A stretch of 64,000 bases of DNA from contig NC_081555.1 of NCBI RefSeq assembly GCF_963082655.1, forward strand, positions 89,540,272-89,604,271. The letters are read 5' to 3'. Every line of letters starts with the position of its first letter. The stretch's first letter is position 1. A model generated the notes under the pieces. That model saw only the letters and a list, made by a program, of their open reading frames with translations, did not search any database and was not told the DNA's origin. The DNA is from Stomoxys calcitrans (lineage: Eukaryota > Arthropoda > Insecta > Diptera > Muscidae). Position numbers and translations under genes: made by a program. Positions 32,801-43,963 of the stretch are shown in pieces.

Positions 32801-35800
32801 CTGCTATGACTCCCAACAACTGTGCCGAATTCGGTCCAAATCGGTCAAGAACATGATATAGCTCCCATATAAACCCATCCCCTGATTTGACTTCTTGAGC
32901 CCCCTGGAAGCGACTTCCAAAAACTGTACCAAGAACGGTTTAAATCGGTCAATAACCTGATATAGCTCCCATATAAACCGATCTCCCGAGTTGACTTTTT
33001 GAGCCGCTGGAAGCCGCAATTTTCAGCCGATTTGACTGAAATTTTGTTCATAGTGTTCTATTATGACTTACAACAATTGTGGCAAGTACGGTCCAAATCG
33101 GTCTATAACTTGATATAGCTCCCATCTTAACCGATCTCCCGATTTGACTTCTTGAACCCCTGGAAGCCTCAATTTTCTACCGATTTGGCTGAAATTTTGC
33201 ACATGGTGTTTTATCGTGACTTCCAACAACTGTGGCAAGTACGGTCCAAATCGGTGAAGAACCTGATATAACGCCCATATAAACCGATCTCCCGATTTGA
33301 CTTCTTGAGCCCCTGAAAGTCCCAATTTTCAACCGATTTGGCTGAAATTTTGCACATGGTGTTTTGTTGGGACTTCCAACAACTGTGCCAAGTACGGTCC
33401 AAATTGGTCTATAACCTGATATAGCTCCCATATAAACCGATCTCCCGATTTAACCTCCTGAGCTCCTGAAAGCCCCAATTTTCAACCGATTTTTCTGAAA
33501 TTCTGTACATGGTGTTTTGTTGGGACTTCCAACAACTGTGTCAAGTATGGTCCAAATCGGTCTATAACCTGATATAGCTCCCATATAAACCGATCTCCCG
33601 ATTTGACTTCTTGAGCCCCTGGAAGCCTCAATTTTCATCCGGTTTGGCTGAAATTTTGCACATGGTGTTTTGTTGGGACTTCCAACAACTGTGTCAAGTA
33701 TGGTCCAAATCGGTAAAGAACCTGATATAGCTCCCATATAAACCGATCTCCCGATTTGACTTCTTGAGCCCCTGGAAGCCTCAATTTTCAGCCAATTTGG
33801 CTGAAATTTTACACATGGTGTTCTGTTATGACTTCCAACAATTGTGGCAAGTACGGTCCAAATTGGTCTATAACCTGATGTAGCTCCCATATAAACCGAT
33901 CTCCCGATTTGACTTCTTGAGCCCCTGGAAGCCTCAATTTTCAGCCAATTTGGCTGAAATTTTACACATGGTGTTTTGTTGGGACTTCCAACAACTGTGC
34001 CAAGAACGGTTTAATTCAAATGGGTTCGAATCCTGGCAAGACCATCCGAAAAAAATTTCAGCGGTGGTTTTCCCCTCCTAATGCTGGCAACATTTGTGAG
34101 ATACAATGCCATGTAAAACTTCTCTCCAAAGAGGTGTCGCGCTGCGGCACGCCGTTCGGACTCGGCTATAAAAAGGAGGGCCCTTTCATTGAACTTAAAC
34201 TTGAAGCGGACTGCACTCATTGATATGTGGGAAGTTTACCCCTGTTCCTTGGTGGAATGTTCGAGGGACAAATTTGCATTTTATTCTGGTATGACTCTCA
34301 ACAGCTGTGCCAAGTACGGTCCAAATCAGTCTATATCGCATATTTTAGCAGAATCCATGATGGTCGGTTCCCAAGATTCGGCCCAGCTGAATCTAAGCAC
34401 ACTTTTGCTTGTCTTTTACCAATTCTTGTTTGTATCTAGCTTCAGTTTACATACCTGTTTCGCTAATTGCGGGCGTTGAAAGACGCTGTCTTTTGCACAG
34501 TGGCAACACGATATCTTCCATTCCTTTTCTTCTGAGTTGGAAAATAGTATTGTGATATTTACTGTATAAAATGCCACCAGGTTTTCGTCCTTTCTTTTTT
34601 GTGTAATAAGTGGCCTGTGCATAGCAATTATTCCAATTCATGTGTAATGTATAAAGAAAAAATTTTAAATAATTTGTTTAAAGAATTTACCTTCGACTCA
34701 GTGGGAAACAATTTGACTATGTTATTGGCTATGACTTCAAAATCCTCTGGTCTTGCATTGATTTTATTTTCAAACATATAGCTGATAATACAGCTGGAGA
34801 TAATATAGGTTTGTTTCTGTGATAGGCTGCCATTCTGGTTATAATGCTTCACTATTTGACGGCCAACGTAGCTCTTTCTTAGGATTTTTTCTATGGGTAA
34901 CTTTAGCTCAAATGACGATTTGAGTAATGGCGTCAACAATATGGCATCGGATTCCTCGGAGTTTTCATTCTCGTCTTGGGAAAATTTAAAGTTAAGTTTG
35001 GCGAATTCCGAGACATCGTAACAGCCAACTTTTTTTAATTTTTGGGCATAGTTGTAGTATTTGCTGTATAAAATGCCACCTGGCTTTCGGCCTTTTAGGG
35101 GCACAAAATAAATATCCTGAAAACACATCGATTTTTCTGTTATTATTAAGAAAATGTGGTTTTTTCCATCATGACTTACCTTGCTTTCTGTTTTAAAGCA
35201 CTTGACTATATTCCCCGCCATAGCCTCTATAGTTTGACGAGTCGGTACGATTTTATTCTCGACCAGATACTCAACCAAACAGCCAGCCAACAGCATTCTC
35301 ATTTTTGGAGTCAAAACGGAATTTTTCGCATAATATGTCAAAACTTGTTTGCCATTAAACGAAAGCTTTAAGATATCGATGATTGTTATGTCGACATCAG
35401 TTTTGGATTTCTGGCTGGATGTTGAATGTAAGGGCTCGAGTAAACTTAAGTCATCCCCATTACCATCACCAGCATCATCATTGTTATTATCCTCATCCTC
35501 CGACTGTGATGGCGATGATTCTGTGGGGCATGATAAATCCATGGATTCTTCATCCTCCATAGTTATCTCTGACTTTGATGGCATCGCATTGCAATTCTCA
35601 ATTGGATCATTTGAAGTTGATTCGGGTTCATAGTTATCATGTATGGTAATTGCTGGTTTGGGCATAATTAATTTAGGAATTGGTCTGGGTTTTCGTTCAA
35701 CCTGTTCGACCGGAGTCTCAATGGCACTTTCCAGGGGATCTTTTGGCTCCTCGGCGATAGTCTGTAACAAATTTCTGCTTATGGAAATTTGAAATTCTGT

Positions 35801-36073
35801 ATTTATGTAAGACTTACCTGATTCTCTTGCCATTTCTTTAAATGGTATTCAAATATAATACGTGGACCAAACAAATTTTTCGGTATAAGTTGATCCAAAT
35901 GTTGGTTACTCATGACCTTTAAAGCCTCAACATTAATTTGGCAGTCTATGAATATGATTCGATAAAATCTATTTTTTCTCAATTGTTTTTAAAAACTTAC
36001 CTGCAAAAATTTGGTAAAACTTTTCCCCTTTTAGCTCCTTTAAGAGCTGGAGAAGTTGATGGTTTGAATCCAT
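29855..36073 (-). CDS. Gene A: uncharacterised eight-exon protein with duplicated KPGG module
   Basis: Coding exons in transcript order: 36001-36073, 35818-35945, 35180-35761, 34691-35116, 34455-34614, 30657-30829, 30428-30587, 29855-30345; total 2,193 nt, 730 residues plus stop, all introns GT-AG. Residues ~115-165 are Ser/Asp/Glu-rich. A ~100-residue module occurs twice (residues ~188-295 and ~330-440): a helical stretch ending NIVKCFKTESK or NIVKLFPTESK, then YF/YY...RKPGGILYSKYY-N. The C-terminal part (residues 457-730) has LWLQQYLKPMDEIMQKWKS and CQTQKELL, and ends in DLKVLSV. No signal peptide or membrane segment is evident. The layout loosely recalls insect SAMD3-like uncharacterised proteins; that link is inference, and function is unknown. 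Intron 5 is 3.6 kb of repeats. Intron 3 (63 nt) has no stop, so its retention would keep the frame. Confidence 0.85.
30821..32313. repeat. ~218-bp tandem array carrying the exon 6 splice acceptor
   Basis: Seven units start at 30821, 31039, 31258, 31472, 31688, 31908 and 32119, with spacings of 211-220 bp. Each holds CTTGCTGATCTAAAGTAGAA or a close variant. On the minus strand this is a pyrimidine-rich tract, TTTAG and ATCAGCAAGC: the gene A exon 6 acceptor plus its first ten bases. Only the unit at 30821 leads into the real exon. The array lies in intron 5. Confidence 0.93.
32470..34015 (+). repeat. TR element with 153-bp units in gene A intron 5
   Basis: Starts with TTATACCCACCACCATAGAA and GTTTGTAACACCTCG. 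The mark GATATAGCTCCCATATAAAC recurs at 33112, 33265, 33418, 33571, 33724 and 33877, exactly 153 bp apart. The sense strand of the element is antisense to the gene. Minus-strand frames such as 33450-33890 are repeat artefacts. Confidence 0.92.
34016..34285 (+). repeat. SINE1 copy, head-deleted, within the TR element
   Basis: Begins at the B box (TGGGTTCGAATCCTGGC) and continues through the complete body to GTTCCTTGGTGGAATGTTCG. The A-box half is missing. TR sequence resumes directly afterwards (34285-34425), ending with AAGATTCGGCCCAGCTGAA. Confidence 0.85.
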
Positions 36074-36146
36074 ATTCTGAAAATAAAGGTAGGGAAAGAA
36101 AGGAAGATGGAGTTGTAGAGAAGATGGAGTTGTAGGATGAGTACTA

Positions 36147-37425
36147 TCTTATATATAAAATTCAATTTGTGTTTGTTTCTTTGTTCCGTATAGACTGTTC
36201 CTTAGTGGAATGTTCATGGGCAAAATTTGTAAATTTTTTGTAGGTTGGTTTGGAAGGAAACATAGGCTATATAATTTTTTGATATCGGGAGGGGGGCGGA
36301 CCCTCCCCCTAACCGCAAAAGTACCACCCAAAAATAAGAGTAGACCGATCGAGACAATATGGGATTCAAATGTAAGGTATTCAAGAGTAGATTACGAATT
36401 TCATAATTAAAGTTGGGTCCAAGTACCAGGGGAGCCACTCAGCCCCTAAACCCCTTTAAATAGGTTTATTTCACGATCATGACAATATGGGACTCAAATG
36501 AAAGGTATTCAGGAGTAGATTACGAATATGGTCTAGAAGTAGGAATAGGCTTTATAATTTATTGATAACGGAAGGGGGCGGACACTCCACCCCGTTACCC
36601 CAAAAACACTACTCAAAATCAAAAGTGGACCGATAAGGACAATATAAGTATCAAATGAAAAATATGCGGCAGTAGATAACGAATCTGGCATACAAATTCA
36701 TGTACCCACCCCACAAAAACGCCCAAAATGGGCACATTGGCCAATCACGGATATATGGGACTCGGTTTGTTTGTTCCGTATATACTGAAAAACGGCAGAA
36801 CAGATTTTCTCGAAATTTTCGCATATTGTGTAGGTTGGTCTGGAAGGTATCGATATCGGAAGGGGGACGGGGACCCCCTCCCCTTATGGCAAAAACACAA
36901 CCCAAAATCAAAAGTGATCCGATCGGGACAATATTGGTATCAAATAAAAGGTATTGGAGAATAGAATACGAATATGGTATTAAAATTTGAGTCTAAGTAC
37001 CCATCGGGCCGCCCCAACCGCAAAACTCCCCCAAACAGACATATTGGACGTTCATTTCAATATGGGGCTCAAATGAAAGGCAATCGGGAATAGATTTCGA
37101 ATCTAGCATACAAAATCAGATGGAAGTATAGGGGGTCACGCGCCAACTCTCAAAAACGCCATTTGACCCAATATGACTATATGATACTTGACTGAATCGA
37201 TTTTCTTAAAATTTGCTTAGATTGTGTACGTTTGTCTGAAAGGAAACATAGGCCATATAATTTTTCGGAAGGGGGAAGGACCCTCCCTTTATGCCAAAAA
37301 CACAATTCAAAATCAAAAGTGATCCGATCGGGACAATATAGGTATCAAATGAATGGTATTGGAGACCAGAAAACGAATATGGTTTAAAATTTTGGTCCAA
37401 GTAACCAGGTCCAACTTGGGCCTAG
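36147..37425 (+). mobile_element. Helitron 5' fragment upstream of gene A
   Basis: Begins TCTTATATATAAAATTC after an A, the same 5' end as the Helitron at 27940, and contains similar units (GGACTCAAATGAAAGGTATT). No CTAG terminus was found before it gives way to a TR element at about 37425. Its first base is only 74 bp upstream of the gene A start codon, so it could overlap the promoter or 5' UTR. Confidence 0.75.
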
Positions 37426-37427
37426 TT

Positions 37428-37990
37428 AAAGAAAAATGTCGAAGAGCCTAAGACAACTGACTGTCCCAAATTTCGGCGAAATCTGACAATAAAGGCGCCT
37501 TTTATGGACCCAAAACTTTAAATCGAGAAATCGATCTATATGGCAGCTATATCCAAATCTGGACTGATCCGTGCCATATTGCAGAAGTTTGTCGGGGGGC
37601 TTAACTTTACTCAGTGTCCCAAATTTCGGCGACATCGGACAATAAATACGCTTTTTATGGGCCCAAAAATTTAAATCGAGAGATCGGTCTATATGGCAGC
37701 TATATCCAAATTTAGATCGATCTGTGCCAAATTGCAAAGAGATGTCGAAGGGCCTAACACAACTCACTGTCCCAAATTTCAGCAAAATCGTATAATAAAT
37801 ATGGCTTTTATGGGCCTAAGACCATAAATCGGTCTATATAGGGGCTATATCAAGATAAAGTCCAATATAGCCCATCTTCGAACTTAACCTGCTTATGGAC
37901 AAAAAAAGAATCTGTGCAAAGTTTCAGCTCAATATCTCTATTTTTAAAGACCGTAGCGTGATTTCAACAGACAGACGGACGGACATGGCT
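37428..37990 (-). repeat. TR element, second sequence family, 153-bp period
   Basis: Diverged blocks with TATATGGCAGCTATATCCAA at about 37539 and 37692 (153 bp apart) and GCTTTTTATGGGCCC. The same family occurs at 63.1-63.7 kb. It ends with the outer motif ACAGACGGACGGACATGGCT. Confidence 0.8.
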
Positions 37991-38009
37991 AGATCGCTAA
38001 AATGACCTA

Positions 38010-38243
38010 TTGGGTTGCCCAAAAAGTAATTGCGGATTTTTCATATAGTCGGCGTTGACAAATTTTTTCACAGCTTGTGACTCTGTAATTGCATTCTTTC
38101 TTCCGTCAGTTATCAGCTGTTACTTTTAGCTTGCTTTAGAAAAAAAGTGTAAAAAAAGTATATTTGATTATAGTTCATTCTAAGTTTTATTAAAAATGCA
38201 TTTACTTTCTTTTAAAAAATCCGCAATTGCTTTTTGGGCAACC
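38010..38243 (-). mobile_element. Mariner-derived MITE with an altered right end
   Basis: Same family as the other MITEs but in the opposite orientation. The left flank has TA (38008-38009). The right TIR stops at GGGCAACC instead of GGGCAACCCAA-TA and is followed by TCGCTAAAATGAGCC, a near copy of the left flank TCGCTAAAATGACC (37994-38007). Confidence 0.9.
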
Positions 38244-38934
38244 TCGCTAAAATGAGCCCTTTAAGTAAACTTGCGGTTTCTCGCAGGTTTGTAGCTAGGA
38301 TGTAAAAACCGTTTGCAATATGTTAGTACAAATCTAGAGCTACTTGACAGTGTTAAGAACTTTGAAATGCCATGCCATGCGATTGAAGAAATTTGAAGAA
38401 CGCCAGAAGAAATTTTGTCTAACAATTTTCAATTTTGGGACGGCCTTAACATATATAATAGTTGGTCAAATTAGGACTTTCACAGCATTAATCGCATCTA
38501 CATAAAGTTCCATTTTAAAACCTATAAAAAAAGCCCTACAATTTGATCTATTTTTTTAATGCTCGTACAATTTTTTAATCTTTCTAATGATGTCTACAAA
38601 TTTTCAATCGGTTTCCAAATAGCCTCACAATTTTAGAAATACCAACCATATCTTGAAAAAAAATTTTCAAAAAAAAATCGTTGTTAATCCTATAACTCAT
38701 AAACCGTAAGAGATATACTAAACATATCCGCGTGTTTTTAGGAGCTCAATCTTTAAAACAATCAAGCCGAACGTTTCATAAATGATTGTTTGACAAGCAG
38801 AATTAAATGTAACATACTCGAGGTTACCAAATTTCAAGCCCCATGGATTAGTCTCTGGACCCATTAGTGTTCCCAAATTGTCCAAATTTATCGCAAAACA
38901 CCTCAACATTGACTATGTAAAGTTTCGAGTACAC

Positions 38935-38996
38935 ATCTCTATACGTTCATAAGTTTTAGAATTATTTCCAAGATTTTTCTATTTGGCCACACTGTG
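38935..38996 (-). mobile_element. Solo Transib-like terminus
   Basis: The minus strand from 38996 reads CACAGTGTGGCCAAATAGAA, then TTGGAAATAATTCT, clearly related to the start of the complete Transib (CACAGTGGGCCAAATGG...TTGGAAATAAGTCT). It is followed by CGTCG (38997-39001), the expected target. No partner end was found upstream; 38260-38934 may be its diverged arm. Confidence 0.7.
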
Positions 38997-39001
38997 CGTC
39001 G

Positions 39002-39705
39002 GTAGGCCAGAGAGTTCTGGGAATTCGTCATCCATGAGTTCTGGGAATTCGTCATCCAAATTCCACCTAACCTCTTCAATGTCCCCGCGCTGGTCATCCC
39101 TTCGACCAGGTAGTAGTAGCACGACTGGCGGTTGCAGACCTTCCTGCGATATTCTTCCACCTTATAGTTTCAGAGTATATTGCGTGCGCGGAAAATCAAG
39201 TCAGCGCTGCGTCATGTGCCAGAAAAAATGTAAGGGGTTTTAAACATTACACCAAGCTCTTTGTCCCCGACTTGAAGGTCACCTAATGTCCATATAAATC
39301 TTGGATACGATAGACGCTATTCTTTCGTATTGGCTCAGACCGCTGCCTGAAAACTCGTATTCTCGTCCAGAAGTCTGACGACATACCCATATTGAGTACA
39401 TCGGATAGGAAATAGATAGGACGTCAGGAAGATCGAGGTCTCATTTTCCTCAAACACAGGAAAAACCTTCCCAATCCGAATCCCGGAAATCTTATCGAAT
39501 CGCTTTGGATGCGAGGAAATGTAAGAAATTCCTCAGTCTACTAACAGCATCTATAGCATCAGGAATGGCGCTGCATCTGCATACTTTTCCTTCTTCAACG
39601 TGGCAAGCTCTTTAAGCCTGAGCATAGCTTTCAAACCTGGTTGGGGTATTAATCTTAACGCCTCTGTGTTTCTCATTCAAGTTCTTTTATCCACAGTCTT
39701 CTTTA
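39002..39705. other. Unassigned segment with a 23-bp direct repeat
   Basis: GAGTTCTGGGAATTCGTCAT occurs twice in tandem at about 39011-39056. The remainder shows no supported gene; it may be an old LINE piece. Confidence 0.4.
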
Positions 39706-40746
39706 CCTTACTTTAATTGGCTATGACAAAACATTTGTTCCACTAGCTCCCACCACTTGATCTTTCCATCGGGCGTTTGGCCGTCCCGGATTGCGTGTTA
39801 GCCTTCAAATGACTTATTTGGCGGAGTCTCACCAGTATTATTCTTTGCTTTTTCTCAAAACTGGTGTCATTCGTTTCGGTTACGGCGGTGCCGAGGTAGA
39901 TAATGTTGCTGACTATCTCAAAGTTGTGGTTCCCAACTTTCTCCATTTTCTTTATCTACTGGGTTGTACGAGGCGTTTTGGGAGTTGAATCAATCCATTT
40001 CGTCTTACGTTTCCATTTACTGCCAGATTCATTTTCACTAACTCTCTTTCGATTCTTTCAAAGGCTGCAGTTACTACTTCCGATGACCGACCCATGATGT
40101 CGATGTCGTCGTAGGGACCTATTATCGCATTGACTTTAGGTTTTAATCTTTCACACAGTACGCTCGAGAGTATCTTGTATGCGATGGGGAGGCACATTCC
40201 GTCTTATCTCCTTTCTTGTGTACGGGACATAGTATGCTGAGGTTCCAATCATCGGGTATGCGTTCTTCTAGCCATATTGTGCAGATAAGCTGATGCATAC
40301 GCCTTATCAGCGTGTCGCCTCCGATCTTAAATAGTTCAGCGGGTAACCGGTCGGTTCCTGCTGCCTTGTTGTTCTTTAGTCGGGTCACTGCTACTTGGAC
40401 CTAATTCTGACTAGAGGGCAAAATTTCTATACCATCATCATTGATTGGGTCTGCGGTATCCTCTTCGCCGCCAACGTCGGACACTAGCAGTTGGGTAACA
40501 TGTTCTTTCCATATCCTCAGTATGCTATCTGTGTCAGTTACCAGATTTCCTTCTTTGTCTCTGCAGGGAGTGTGCCTGCACCAAAGCCATCGGTTTGATG
40601 TTTACTCTTTGGTAGAATTTCCGAACTTCATTCTGAGTCCTGTACATCTTAATTTACTCTTTTTCCATTTCATTTTTCTTTCTGCGGATAGACGTTTCTG
40701 TTCTTTTCTCCCGATACCTCTCCTTCATCTGGCGCGTTGCTACTGA
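39706..40746 (-). mobile_element. RTE-like LINE, broken copy
   Basis: The minus strand carries, in order, a connector (TRLKNNKAAGTDRLPAELF), an RT start (TIWLEERIPDDWNLSILCPV, SVLCERLKPK), then after a deletion MDIMGR and EKVGNHNFEIVS, and the 3' end AATTAAAGTAAGG. Most of the RT palm is deleted. It matches the better preserved copy at 45.2-47.7 kb. Confidence 0.85.
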
Positions 40747-43190
40747 CTCAAATACTCACTCTATTCCACATCACTATGAAAGTACCAGTACACAAGAAAA
40801 TAATCCCAAGCAAACCCACAGGCTTGCAAATAATTGCAATTGTGTGCTCGTCACTGGTATAGACACATTCACACTCACAAAATTTTTTCCGTTTTTGTTT
40901 TGACTGAGCAAAGAGCAGTCAGTATATTGAGCAGCTCGGTTGTGTGCGAATGGTAGACTCGAAAAGTGCCAGGTTTTAAAGTTTCGGTACAAAAATGCTG
41001 GTATGTCCAATGACAAAAATCATAAGAGCAACACACAAATGGCTGCCAGGTACAAAAGAACATAACAAGAATTTCTAAGCCACATACATTGTTTGGTAAC
41101 ATTTACGTGATAAAGAAACATGCTTCACAAAGTAGGTATTTAAATGTGCAAAAACAACAACAACCATTTTGTTTTATTTATAGCATAACGAATAAAGCAG
41201 ATCATAATAAGACCATAATGGGGTTGTACGAAAATAGAAGGCTTTTAATACAATTGTGTATCATAATACCGAAATATACTCTGAAAGAATTTGAATTACC
41301 AACTGAGATCTGCTTATAATTCGTACAAATTGTGTCACAACATTAAATTGACCTTGGCATCCTTTTCAATATGCACAGTCCATTTTGAACGTTTGCAGTT
41401 AAAGTAATTTATGAATAAAGAAAACCTAGTTGAAACCCGGAATAACATGTTGTATATGTATATTAAGAATGAAAGGTGCTGGCAGGATAAAAAAAAAACT
41501 ATATTAGTCACAAAATCTTGCAAGAATTTATCACAAAAAACATGTACTTTTATCGTTTTTCAGAAAAGAAGTTTACTTGGCGAAAGTTTCTTTTATGGCA
41601 AACTTATTATTTTTTTGCGTGTATGGAATGCAACAAAACTCTATGTTATTTGTATGACAGCAAATATTTGTACTATTTCCATATAATCACTTTATGCCAC
41701 TGAAATCCGCTGTATGTTACCTTTTACCAAACCCGAGCTAGAATTTTTTAAGACACCTCTTTTTTGTTGGGTCTGTTTCCACCAATTCATCATAAATTGA
41801 TAACGCTTTAACTTTTTTTACTTACATTTCTTTTTATAAATTAATGCAAAAATAAATTAATTCAAATTTAAAAAAAAAATCAGTTTAATCTAACTTCCAT
41901 ATTAACCATTGGAACCACTGTGCAATTGAAACGAATTGAATTACCAACCAACCTTTTTATTGTTGTACCCTTTTGTTCTGCAAACATAAGAATATCACCA
42001 TGTGTTTGATTTGTTTCACTTGCACATCAGTCTAACCATTGCCAACTCGTTGCCATTTCTTTCGTAAACAGAACTCTTTAACAGCCTTGCCTACCTGCCC
42101 TTTGTAGCGAATTAAATTCTCTTTTACTCTCTTGTGTATTAACTCAACTCGTTGATAATAAAAATGTTTGCTCTTAAGTTTAATTGTTGTGCCGGTTGGT
42201 ATAATGTGACTATGTGTGTGTGTATGTGTGCATAAATTTGTGTCTGTTAGTTCTGCTATCCCCCAGAGCAAGCGTTTTCTTTCATTTCGTTTTGTGGCAT
42301 TATTCTGCCTTAAACTGAATATGAAATCATTCAATTCAACGATGGCGCGTCGGCAGCGTGTATTACACTTTAGTTCATAAGAGTTTGAAACAAGTAAAAT
42401 GTCTTTGTGTTGTGGGTATTGCCTACATTTAAATACCCACAAATAATAAACTATAGATCTTATATTAACTATGGGTAGAGGAAATACAACAACAAAATGC
42501 GTAATTTTACTAACATCACTTTCAAAAGCTGCTTAACACATCACATTTAAGTGAATGGCAAAATATAAAACATACTTTAATCAAACTATATATTTACTTT
42601 TTTTAATGTATTGATACCACCAATATGTTGTTCGTTATTTTATTCTATTTTTGTTGTATGTTTTTTTTTTTTAATATAACATTTTCAACGAAGCACGCAC
42701 GCACATTTACACCACCGTTCTTGTTCGCCTCAACTCATCAACTGCTGGGTACTGCTATACATACACCACACCAATCGCTCTTGGTGTTTTCTTTCACAAC
42801 CGTTGTGCTCTCAGTAAGAGAATCTCTTATAGAGTATTGCAAGTAAAATCGAGACTAGAGAAAGAGAAGTTTTTACTTTGTTACTGTTTTTCTGTGTCAT
42901 TTGTTCAAGCGCATTTTATTTAAAAGCAAATACCACCCTGTACTAACATGACTTGGTTTAATGCCATGTGTTTTTATTTTCAATAAGTTGTAATTAAATT
43001 ACTATACTTTAAGAGATTTTTTTTTTTAACAAAGCAGGAGTTTCTAAGAAGTAAAAGCTCTAATTGCTGAGGGTTACGTTGAAAAAAGTGTTACTGTTTG
43101 CCATAAATATGTCAATTTTTATTGTGGCCAAATACTTTTTATGTTTTAGTTTTTTATTTTACGAGGTTTTAAGTAAAATTTGTAGCCCCC
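40747..43190. other. Unassigned single-copy-looking AT-rich DNA
   Basis: No gene is supported. Frames are short and show no domain. There are a (GTAT/GT)n patch near 42211-42229 and long A/T runs near 41868, 42661 and 43018. It could be an intron or intergenic spacer. Confidence 0.4.
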
Positions 43191-43451
43191 ACCACATAGG
43201 AAGAGGTAAACTAACTTATCCATTCGGTTTGTAACTAATCGAAATATTGTTCTTAGCCAGTGTTGTCACATTAGGAGAAATTTGTAACTAATCGAAATGT
43301 TGTTCTCAGCCAGTGTTGTCAGATTAGGGGAAATTTCCCCAAACAGGGGAAATGGATGGGGGAAAAAATTTTCTCATTTGTGGTGCGGGGATTTTGATGG
43401 GGAAAAATTGGGATTTTTCTGGGCGAAATTTTAACAGCATAAATCAAATTT

Positions 43452-43740
43452 GGAGGCCACCGTAGCGCAGAGGTCAGCATGTCCGCCTATGACGCTGAAC
43501 GCGTGGGTTCGAATCCTGGCGAGACCATCAGAAAAAAATTTTCAGCTGTGGTTTTCCCCTCCTAATGCAGGCAACATTTGTGAGGTACTATGCCATGTAA
43601 ACCTCTCTCCAAAGAGGTGTTGCACTGCGGCACGCCTTTCGGCCCCTTATCATTGAGCTTAAACTTGAATCGGACTGCACTCATTGATATGAGAGAAGTT
43701 TGCCCCTTTTTTCTAATGGAATGTTCATGGGGAAAATTTG
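43452..43740 (+). repeat. SINE1, near full length
   Basis: It has the complete tRNA-like head: an A-box-like TAGCGCAGAGGTCAGCATG and a B box GGTTCGAATCC, then GAGACCATCAGAAAAAAATT. The body lacks a short segment around CGGACTCGGCTATAAA. It ends with TAATGGAATGTTCATGGGG. Together with the 48.2-kb copy it defines the family. Confidence 0.92.
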
Positions 43741-43963
43741 TTTTTGTTGTGTTTAAATAAAATTTATTTTCTTGAGTATACGCATTTTTCTTATGTTTAG
43801 TGCTGGCTAATACCTTTGGATTAGGTGTGATTTAATAGAAAGCATGTTCACTTACACTGGTGCTTACTGCAGAAACGCATATCCCGAGATGAAAATTGTA
43901 CATGAATATGATAGACATAGGCCTTAGTCTACTGTACTAAAGTTGGACATTTTTGCCAACAAT

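Noticed and set aside
34628..35833. A single 401-codon gene on the minus strand
   Set aside because: It is gene A exons 3 and 4 read through a 63-nt stop-free intron. Gene B has a stop in the matching intron, and splice sites are conserved.
42032..42442. 136-codon minus-strand frame
   Set aside because: No recognisable domain and His/Thr runs from CA repeats; insufficient evidence for a gene.
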